Shown here in pieces: positions 1-5,545 of a DNA stretch of 9,448 nt. The notes below the pieces were generated by a model. That model saw only the letters and a list, made by a program, of their open reading frames with translations. It searched no databases and was not told the origin of the DNA. Source of the stretch: Candidatus Bipolaricaulota bacterium (GTDB taxonomy: Bacteria; Bipolaricaulota; Bipolaricaulia; UBA7950; UBA9294). Position 1 is the stretch's first letter, and every line of letters starts with the position of its first letter. The stretch spans positions 1-9,448 of the forward strand of contig JAGGXO010000185.1 of assembly GCA_021163015.1 (NCBI GenBank), given 5' to 3'. The position numbers were made by a program, and so were the translations under genes.

Positions 1-859
1 CCCCTCTCTCGTCCATCGCTGAGATGCGGTCGCCGTCGCCATCGGTGACGACACCGATCATGTTCCCCTTCCTCCTCTTGTGCAACGCGGCGATCACCGC
101 GCGCAGAGGGACGAGGTTCTCCTCCAACGGTTCCGGCTTCTTCCCGCCGAAGAGAGGATCGTGCCTGCCGCGGATTTGAGTGTAGGAAACACCGTACTCG
201 CGCAGAAGCTGCGACACGTACCCTTGCGCCGAGCCGTACATGGAATCGATCACCACGTGTACTGGCGACGCAGTGAGGCGAGATGGATCGATCAGCGTAC
301 GTATCTTCTCCAGGAAGGGCGCCTTCAGATCCACCTTCTCGATCGACCCCTCCGGGGAGTGCGGAGTTGGAACTGCGTTTGAGAGTTGTTCCTCCACACC
401 ATCGGTCACTTCGCTCGGAGCAGAGCCGCCGTACTCGGCCTTGTACTTGATCCCGTTGTAGACCGGTGGATTGTGGCTGGCAGTGAACATGATTCCCGCC
501 GCTGCCTTCCGGTGCACAACGGCGTAGGATACGGCCGGGGTCGTAACAGGAGCATCGCTTATCACAACCGGAATCCCTGAGTCGTGCAAGACACGTGCGA
601 AGTAGTGCGCGAATTCCGGTGATAGGAAGCGCATGTCATAGCCCACGACAACACCGTCCGCTGCCGGGCGGTAGGGAGAACCCCAATCCGTGTAGATATC
701 GAGCTTCTTCCGGTCCTCGGAGAGGAGGAACTTCGCTGTTGCATCGGCCACGCGCGCCACGTTGTCGAACGTAAAGCTATCGGCGATTACCGCTCGCCAC
801 CCGTCAGTTCCGAACCTTATCCTTCTTTCGTCTTCTCGGCTTTCCTTTTTTCTTTCCAC
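1..859 (-). CDS. Phosphohexomutase (phosphoglucomutase/phosphomannomutase family), C-terminus cut by window edge
   Basis: Catalyses intramolecular phosphate transfer between C1 and C6 of a hexose phosphate in the cytosol, feeding sugar-nucleotide and glycan synthesis. 286 codons are visible. The N-terminal family signature FGTDGWRAVIAD lies at residues 16-27. The phosphoserine loop TASHNPP is at 126-132 with the active Ser at 128, and the Mg-binding loop DGDGDR at 273-278 supplies Asp273, 275 and 277. Domains 3 (most) and 4 lie beyond the window; family members are usually 450-550 residues. Glucose and mannose specificity cannot be separated because the sugar-specificity loop is missing. The start is a GTG with AGGAG six bases upstream; no other start codon occurs in frame before the conserved FGTDGWR. 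An in-frame GTG at 880 is possible but has a poor ribosome site. It is the third gene of the minus-strand operon and overlaps the preceding gene by 56 nt in another frame. Confidence 0.95.
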   Translation of the reverse strand, partial: MERKKESREDERRIRFGTDGWRAVIADSFTFDNVARVADATAKFLLSEDRKKLDIYTDWGSPYRPAADGVVVGYDMRFLSPEFAHYFARVLHDSGIPVVISDAPVTTPAVSYAVVHRKAAAGIMFTASHNPPVYNGIKYKAEYGGSAPSEVTDGVEEQLSNAVPTPHSPEGSIEKVDLKAPFLEKIRTLIDPSRLTASPVHVVIDSMYGSAQGYVSQLLREYGVSYTQIRGRHDPLFGGKKPEPLEENLVPLRAVIAALHKRRKGNMIGVVTDGDGDRISAMDERG

Positions 860-1100
860 GTTGTTCTCCTGTACGCGCACGCGATGTTGTGCTTATCCGC
901 TGAACGTTCTCTGGCAGGACGAGGTCACCGCGCGCGAGGATCTCCTGAAGGAGGGAGTAAGGGATCGATGTCTCCACCCACAGCGAGTCGATCTCCACCA
1001 CTCCATTCTTCACCGGTACATGCGGTATCGCTCGCTCAACCGCCTGCTTGTAACGGAGCAGCATCTCCTCATCTGTCAGTTGATCAGTAGTTGTACTCAA
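804..1100 (-). CDS. Small protein with a strongly basic C-terminal tail, function unknown
   Basis: A 98-residue protein that I do not recognise. It starts with TTG at 1100, 17 nt inside the end of the DUF4139 gene; GAGGT about 11 nt upstream is a plausible but weak ribosome site. An ATG at codon 13 is an alternative start but has its purine-rich stretch directly against it. Residues about 9-28 look helical. Residues 35-69 (VEIDSLWVETSIPYSLLQEI, then LARGDLVLPENVQRI) have the feel of a helix-turn-helix or winged-helix fold: helix, turn, recognition-like helix, short strand. This is pattern reading only. Residues 74-98 contain 14 Lys/Arg in 25, which would suit nucleic-acid binding or disorder. 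No signal peptide, so probably cytosolic. Its position between two clearly real genes, with overlaps on both sides, supports it being translated; the exact start and the function are uncertain. Confidence 0.7.
   Translation of the reverse strand: MSTTTDQLTDEEMLLRYKQAVERAIPHVPVKNGVVEIDSLWVETSIPYSLLQEILARGDLVLPENVQRISTTSRARTGEQRGKKKGKPRRRKKDKVRN
866..870 (-). promoter_or_regulatory. Shine-Dalgarno site (AGGAG) for the phosphohexomutase
   Basis: AGGAG on the minus strand with a 6-nt spacer to the GTG at 859. It lies inside the coding sequence of the upstream small gene and is what fixes the mutase start at 859, and therefore the 56-nt gene overlap. Confidence 0.7.
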
Positions 1101-2391
1101 CGGTGTATTCTACCTCGCTCTCCCCGCCTGCGGGAACGCTGACCAGGTACTTGATCGTGTTGGAATCGACCTTTTCGTAGGGTTGCGAAGAGGTGGTTAT
1201 GTTCCACGTTCCACTCAGGTGTTCGCGGACATCGATTACTACATCCTTGTCCTTGTGATTACGCAGAATAATGCGATACGTTTCGCGGTAGGTCGATGGG
1301 GCGATCTTCACGCGCGAGAGCTGAGTCCTCTTCCCAACGAGGTCGAATGAGCTTCCGACGTGAAGATTGACAGTCTCGCCCTTGGCCGTGTGACCGATCG
1401 AATCCTCTCCCAAGAATAGGAGAGATCCATCGGCGTTGCCGAATAGTCTCACCGTCCCAGAAGGAAGGGGAATTCCAATGCCATTCTCCGTGTTGTTCTT
1501 AAACGAAACCTTCACCTGTACACCGGAGCTGCTCGCGCCATCGTAGACATAGCTTCTCTCGATCGCGACATCGCTTGCTGCGATATATGGCACAACAAGT
1601 GAGGCACCATCAGCAAGATCGATCGTTCCGGGCAAGGTATACAAGTGATATTCGAAGGCGCTCTGCTCACTTGCCCCTGTCTCCATCATCGCCATCGGTG
1701 CTGGCGCAGCGCGCATGTCGCTATAGCTCTTTTCTACTCGGTTTACATCTCCGGCGACGAAGCGGATCGTCGCTGCGGGGAAATCGACGCCGCACTGGTT
1801 GCGTAGGGTGATCTGTCCTTGAAGCGAGAGCGTCGACTGATCCTCGTCGAGGACGCAGATGTAACTTCCATCCCAGGAAAGGGCGCGCGTGAGGTATGAT
1901 ATCGTGGCTGAGACATCGCCCGTCACTTTCGATTGCATCTTCAGCGTGAGCACTGGATCGAGAGAGAAGGCTCCCTTATCTCCAAGGCTGACCTGTTGAG
2001 GTTGAGCGATTGAGCGGATCGTCCCGGAAGAGTCGATGATTGTGATTGTGTCAGCTCCGTACGTGAGGAGCGTTCCACGATAGACGCCATTTGACGTCAT
2101 CACCTCGACCTTCTTTCCAACAGAGGCAGCCGCGAGATCGGCGGCATTCGTATAATCGAACGACTGCGACAGCAGCGTCGCCTCCGACGAAATCAGTGCC
2201 GACTCAGCGATTATGCCCGCCGGAACAGGCACTCGAACATCGCTAATCCCCGTGGTTAAGCTCAACGTGAGGCTATCCTGCACGCAAGCCATGCCTTGAG
2301 AATAGATAGTTACCACAGGGGCTCCGCCTGCGAGAAGCGACATGATCGTCAAAGCAAGACTTAGGGCAAGTCCAATCTTCACCTTGCGCAT
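1084..2391 (-). CDS. Secreted DUF4139 domain-containing protein
   Basis: A 435-residue protein with a signal peptide (MRKVKIGLALSLALTIMSLLAGG, cleavage around residues 22-27), so exported to the periplasm or surface. Hallmarks of the DUF4139 family are visible: YLTRALSWDGSYICVLDED at 166-184, LRNQCGVDFPAATIRFVAGDVNRV at 196-219 (key residues FVAGDVNRV), and the FEYHLYTLPGTIDLADG segment at 246-262, followed by a beta-rich C-terminal half ending EVEYTVEYNY. Residues 27-145 form a separate beta-rich domain with a short SH3-like stretch (VGKKVEVMTSNGVYRGTLL). The biochemical role of the family is not established. The start was chosen for its GGAGG site (2398-2402, 6 nt away) and signal peptide; in-frame extension upstream to 2547 would cross the promoter. 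First gene of the minus-strand operon; the next gene begins before its stop codon. Confidence 0.9.
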   Translation of the reverse strand: MRKVKIGLALSLALTIMSLLAGGAPVVTIYSQGMACVQDSLTLSLTTGISDVRVPVPAGIIAESALISSEATLLSQSFDYTNAADLAAASVGKKVEVMTSNGVYRGTLLTYGADTITIIDSSGTIRSIAQPQQVSLGDKGAFSLDPVLTLKMQSKVTGDVSATISYLTRALSWDGSYICVLDEDQSTLSLQGQITLRNQCGVDFPAATIRFVAGDVNRVEKSYSDMRAAPAPMAMMETGASEQSAFEYHLYTLPGTIDLADGASLVVPYIAASDVAIERSYVYDGASSSGVQVKVSFKNNTENGIGIPLPSGTVRLFGNADGSLLFLGEDSIGHTAKGETVNLHVGSSFDLVGKRTQLSRVKIAPSTYRETYRIILRNHKDKDVVIDVREHLSGTWNITTSSQPYEKVDSNTIKYLVSVPAGGESEVEYTVEYNY

Positions 2392-2418
2392 GGTATCCCT
2401 CCTTTGGCCAATACGATG

Positions 2419-2448
2419 ATGATAGCACACGCGCCCGTAAGTTGTAAA
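2419..2448 (-). promoter_or_regulatory. Predicted sigma70-type promoter for the minus-strand operon
   Basis: On the minus strand, -35 TTTACA (plus 2443-2448), an 18-nt spacer and -10 TATCAT (plus 2419-2424); each hexamer matches the consensus at five of six positions. The predicted start, near 2412, gives a leader of about 20 nt containing the GGAGG site of the DUF4139 gene. Read by eye only. Confidence 0.6.
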
Positions 2449-2468
2449 GGAAACAGGCTTCTTGCGTT

Positions 2469-2500
2469 GCGCACAGGCTGTCGTTTTGTGATAAGTGCGC
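2469..2500. promoter_or_regulatory. Inverted repeat GCGCAC…GTGCGC overlapping the plus-strand -35 region
   Basis: Six-base arms at 2469-2474 and 2495-2500 separated by 20 nt; the arms flank the predicted -35 element at 2486-2491. Within the same region ACAGGCT occurs twice in direct orientation, at 2453-2459 and 2473-2479, exactly 20 nt apart (about two helical turns), and the second copy is also the start of the near-palindrome ACAGGCTGT. Either arrangement could be a regulator-binding site between the divergent promoters, but arms this short arise by chance. Confidence 0.25.
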
Positions 2501-2514
2501 CTGCAAGCTACAAT
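2486..2514 (+). promoter_or_regulatory. Predicted sigma70-type promoter for the protease/outer-membrane operon
   Basis: -35 TTGTGA (2486-2491), 17-nt spacer, -10 TACAAT (2509-2514). The -10 matches at five of six positions and the -35 at four. Transcription would begin near 2521, giving a short leader with GGAG at 2531-2534 just before the ATG at 2542. It is divergent from the minus-strand promoter, whose -35 lies 38 nt away. Read by eye only. Confidence 0.6.
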
Positions 2515-2541
2515 CGCTACTCGATTCAAAGGAGACGATAT

Positions 2542-4698
2542 ATGCAAAAATTCTTCACTGTGGTCGTAGTCATTCTATTTTCGATCTTCACCATAGCTAG
2601 TCCAAAGGCCGATGCAGGGCAGGAGGGCAAGCTCTCACCGGCGTTGCGAGAGATGTTGTCGCAAACTGCTGACAATGTGGATCTATCAGGCTACGCGTCA
2701 TCGATGCAGATCTTCTCTTCCAAGGGATTGGTCGTTCTACCGATCGTGCCCGGCGGGGGAAGAGCTGATGAGCTAGGAGTACTTGTTAAGCTGGCGCACC
2801 CGTTCTTCGGGCCGATGTTCCTCGGCCTGCCGGTGACGGTTTCCACGGGGACTATTCTCGGGATGAGAATTCCCCTCACTGGATTGCTGACGCTGATCGC
2901 TTCGCCGGATGTGATCTACGTGGAGCCGGCGTGGAAGGCAGAGCCGAAGCTCGATGTGAGTGTTCCTGCAATCGGAGGCAGTCTTGTGCACGCACCTCCC
3001 ACGTCCGATACTGGTGCAAATGCGATCGTCGGCGCGGTCGATACCGGGATCGACTACATGCACCTGGATTTCCGCTACGACTCTGATGGGGACGGCGTTG
3101 AAGAGTCGTCGCGCATTCTCTCGATCTGGGACCAGACGAGCGGCCTGTTTGGGGCGTACTACGAACGCTCGGACATTGAGAGTGATATCGCCGGTGGGTT
3201 TGGACCGGGGAGCGGAATTGTCCACGAGTCTGACACTGAGGGGCACGGAACGCACGTTATGGGGATTGCTGCAGGAGACGGATCATCATCATCAGCGGGG
3301 ATGATCGGTGTCGCTCCCGGAGCGCAGATAATCGAGGTGAAGACGCCGTTTTATACCTCAGACATTCTCTCCGGAGTGCGTTATATCTTCGATCAGGCTG
3401 AGCAGGCCGGATTGCCGGCTGTTGTCAACCTGAGTCTCGGTGGCCAGGACGGTCCGCACGATGGAACGAGCCTCTTCGAACAAGGACTCGATGAACTCAT
3501 TGATCGTCCGGGGCGAGCGATCGTTGTATCCGCGGGTAACGAGGGGGACCAATCGCTGCACGTGGCTCATTTCCTTTCTGGAGACTCATTTACCTTCTCC
3601 GTTGATCCGGGATCGGATTCCCTCGACATGTCTCTGTGGTACCCGGGAGGCTCCGCGTTCACGATCACGGTCACCCCGCCGATCGGAAGCTCTCTCACTG
3701 TAGGTGCGGGGGCGATTGATCATGCCACAAGCGTCAGCGGAACGGTTAGCGTGGACAACGCGTCCGCCGGGCCGAACCCGAATAACCACGATAACGAGGT
3801 CTTGATAACGCTGAGCGGCCTTACCAACGGGGCTTCGTGGAGCGTTACCGTGACCGACACCGGTGGGGGCGGAAGATTCGATGGCTGGATCACATCAAAC
3901 GATGGGCGCATCATCGGCGGAGACACGGAGGAAACGATCGACGAGCCGGGGAACGCAAACAAGGTGATCACCGTGGGATCGTTCAACACCAAGGCTCAGT
4001 GGCCATCCCTGGCTGGGCAGCAGGACTTCTCATCGAGCACGCAGATTGGCGCTCTCTCCTACTTCTCGAGCATAGGCCCAACGAGGGATGGAAGACAGAA
4101 GCCGGAGATCGCGGCGCCGGGGGCATGGATCTGTTCGACACAGTCATCAAATTCTCCGTCCGCTCTCTACCTCAACAATCCCGATGGCGTACACACGATG
4201 AACCTGGGGACGAGTATGGCCGCTCCACACGTCACTGGTGCGATTGCGTTGATGCTCTCTGAGGATCCGCAGTTGACCGCATCTGAAATCAAGGCCACAC
4301 TCACTGGCACCGCGATGCAAGACACGTTCACCGGCAGTGTCCCCAACGCGAGCTGGGGATGGGGGAAGCTAAACGCGTATGAGGCGGTTGCTGCTGTTAT
4401 CAGGCAAATGGGCCCACCACTCGGGGATGTGCCCACCGTTGTTCTTGCCGAGAACCCGGTAAGTATCGAGGCAAGGTTCAATTACCGGCTACCGGATGGC
4501 ACAACTCAGGCACGCCTGCGCGTGATCACGGTATCCGGGGCATTAGTGCTCGATGTTGATCTCCCGACAAGCGGGACGCGTTACACATGGGACCTGATAG
4601 ATCGCGCGGGACGCGCATTGGCAAACGGCCTCTACCTGTACACAATTACTGCCGACAATGGAAACTCTGCGGTGGGAAGGCTGGTGATCTCTAGATGA
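2542..4698 (+). CDS. Secreted subtilisin-family (S8) serine protease with CspA-like insert and FlgD-Ig/sorting-type C-terminal domain
   Basis: 718 residues. Layout: signal peptide (1-25, MQKFFTVVVVILFSIFTIAS), a prodomain of about 27-140 ending in an I9-like LIASPDVIYVEPAW, then the S8 catalytic domain. The triad is complete: Asp167 (AVDTGIDY), His235 (GHGTHVMG) and Ser558 (GTSMAAPH), with oxyanion Asn333 (SAGNEG). An acidic DSDGDGVEE stretch (180-188), probably Ca-binding, and RILSIWDQT follow the Asp, as in CspA-like subtilases. Asn and Ser are 225 residues apart because a beta-rich domain is inserted at about 335-466. After the catalytic domain, residues 630-718 form a FlgD-Ig-like tail (TWDLIDRAGRALANGLYLY…GRLVISR) of the kind found at the end of surface or type-IX-sorted proteins. 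The ATG at 2542 has GGAG 7 nt upstream and a good signal peptide, so the in-frame extension to 2404 is rejected. First gene of the plus operon; its stop overlaps the next start (ATGA). Substrate unknown. Confidence 0.95.
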   Translation: MQKFFTVVVVILFSIFTIASPKADAGQEGKLSPALREMLSQTADNVDLSGYASSMQIFSSKGLVVLPIVPGGGRADELGVLVKLAHPFFGPMFLGLPVTVSTGTILGMRIPLTGLLTLIASPDVIYVEPAWKAEPKLDVSVPAIGGSLVHAPPTSDTGANAIVGAVDTGIDYMHLDFRYDSDGDGVEESSRILSIWDQTSGLFGAYYERSDIESDIAGGFGPGSGIVHESDTEGHGTHVMGIAAGDGSSSSAGMIGVAPGAQIIEVKTPFYTSDILSGVRYIFDQAEQAGLPAVVNLSLGGQDGPHDGTSLFEQGLDELIDRPGRAIVVSAGNEGDQSLHVAHFLSGDSFTFSVDPGSDSLDMSLWYPGGSAFTITVTPPIGSSLTVGAGAIDHATSVSGTVSVDNASAGPNPNNHDNEVLITLSGLTNGASWSVTVTDTGGGGRFDGWITSNDGRIIGGDTEETIDEPGNANKVITVGSFNTKAQWPSLAGQQDFSSSTQIGALSYFSSIGPTRDGRQKPEIAAPGAWICSTQSSNSPSALYLNNPDGVHTMNLGTSMAAPHVTGAIALMLSEDPQLTASEIKATLTGTAMQDTFTGSVPNASWGWGKLNAYEAVAAVIRQMGPPLGDVPTVVLAENPVSIEARFNYRLPDGTTQARLRVITVSGALVLDVDLPTSGTRYTWDLIDRAGRALANGLYLYTITADNGNSAVGRLVISR
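4429..4695 (+). other. C-terminal FlgD-Ig/T9SS-type sorting-like domain of the S8 protease
   Basis: Residues 630-718 of the protease. After VLAENPVSIEARFNYRLPDG comes an Ig-like beta sandwich with the family marks: RLRVITVSGALV (the 'v.IyD.aGr.V' strand), TWDLIDRAGRALANGLYLY (the 'WdG.d..G..v.sGvYfY' segment) and a final strand GRLVISR. FlgD_ig folds of this kind recur at the extreme C-terminus of secreted proteins in many diderm phyla and resemble type-A T9SS sorting domains. Whether it is a true secretion signal here is inferred from the neighbouring genes. Confidence 0.7.
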
Positions 4699-5537
4699 GA
4701 AGGGTAATGACCATCTTTGTGTTAGTGATCAGCCTTCTCACGGTGGCGGGCTTCGCGAGCGGATATGGAAACGTGGCCGGGATCTTCGATCTGTCGACAT
4801 CGGCCCGTGCAGCAGGAATGGGAGGAGCGTTTGTCGCACTTGCAGATGATGCAAGCGCGGTCTTCTACAATCCGGCCGGCCTCGGTTGGATCAACGATAT
4901 CAGTCTTTCTTCCCTCGTTGCGCGGCAGTTCGATGCGGTGAACTACGCATCCCTTCAATTTGCCCTTCCGTACTTTGGCGCGGCAGTTCTTTACCTCGAT
5001 TCAGGATTGATCGAAGGCGGTGAAGATGTATTTCGTTATGCGAGCGGCGGCGGGGTAGTATCGACCGGATTCAACATCGGCCCGGTGGGGATCGGTGGGC
5101 GATTCAAGGTCTACCGCGCCACTTCACCGAACGACGTTACTGGGTGGGCATTCGATCCTGGTATTCTTGTGGTGACCGATCTTGTTCGAGTTGGTCTGCT
5201 GATTGAAAATGCCTACAGTGAGCCGATCCTCTTCCCCAGCCACACCGAGGATTGGACGCCACTGATGCGGATAGGAATCGCTCTGACACTTGCGCCATCT
5301 GATGGCGTGGGAGTGAACGCCACCGTCGAAGGGGCGGGACTCTTCTCCGGATCTCCCCGCCTGTACGCTGGGTTTGAGACTTACGTCGACGGACTCGCTG
5401 CGCGTGTCGGGTACGATGGTGACGGAGTGACGTTTGGCCTGTCGGTGCGCTTCTCAAGCTTTCAGATAGACTGGGCGTACATTACGCGAGACGCCTTTCC
5501 CGACACACATCGCGTGTCGTTGAGTTTTAGCTTCTAG
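4695..5537 (+). CDS. PorV/UPF0164-type outer-membrane beta-barrel protein
   Basis: 280 residues. A signal peptide (1-23, core TIFVLVISLLTVAGFASG) is followed by the signature of the PorV/PorQ/UPF0164 group of FadL-like barrels, SARAAGMGGAFVALADDASA then VFYNPAGLG, at residues 36-64. The rest alternates short hydrophobic or aromatic strands with Gly/Asp turns and ends RVSLSFSF, with the terminal Phe expected for BAM-assembled barrels. In Bacteroidota, PorV binds the C-terminal domain of cargo delivered by the SprA translocon and carries it to the attachment complex; other relatives of this family have unknown or transport roles. The ATG overlaps the protease stop in an ATGA, pointing to translational coupling. 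A second ATG at 4707 (residue 5), preceded by AGAAGG, could be the true start and leaves the signal peptide intact. Its place directly after a protease with a sorting-like tail and before a SprA-like gene supports a secretion role. Confidence 0.85.
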   Translation: MRRVMTIFVLVISLLTVAGFASGYGNVAGIFDLSTSARAAGMGGAFVALADDASAVFYNPAGLGWINDISLSSLVARQFDAVNYASLQFALPYFGAAVLYLDSGLIEGGEDVFRYASGGGVVSTGFNIGPVGIGGRFKVYRATSPNDVTGWAFDPGILVVTDLVRVGLLIENAYSEPILFPSHTEDWTPLMRIGIALTLAPSDGVGVNATVEGAGLFSGSPRLYAGFETYVDGLAARVGYDGDGVTFGLSVRFSSFQIDWAYITRDAFPDTHRVSLSFSF

Positions 5538-5545
5538 GAGGATCT

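Noticed and set aside
2404..2541. In-frame upstream extension of the protease to an ATG at 2404
   Set aside because: It would run through both predicted promoters and hide the signal peptide behind 46 extra residues. The ATG at 2542 has a good GGAG site and begins directly with a signal peptide.
2392..2547. In-frame upstream extension of the DUF4139 protein to 2547
   Set aside because: It would add 52 residues ahead of a clear signal peptide, cross the promoter region and overlap the start of the divergent protease gene. The ATG at 2391 has GGAGG at ideal spacing.
2773..3255. 160-residue open frame on the minus strand inside the protease
   Set aside because: It lies antisense to well-conserved protease coding sequence, is Arg/Pro-rich in the way antisense shadows are, and shows no domain or ribosome site.
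3280..3295. Short TCA trinucleotide repeat (four units)
   Set aside because: It encodes a Ser-rich loop (GDGSSSSAG) of the protease and is too short to be a meaningful microsatellite.
3837..4262. 141-residue open frame on the plus strand inside the protease
   Set aside because: Out-of-frame shadow over the conserved catalytic Ser region, with low-complexity Arg/Gly/His composition.
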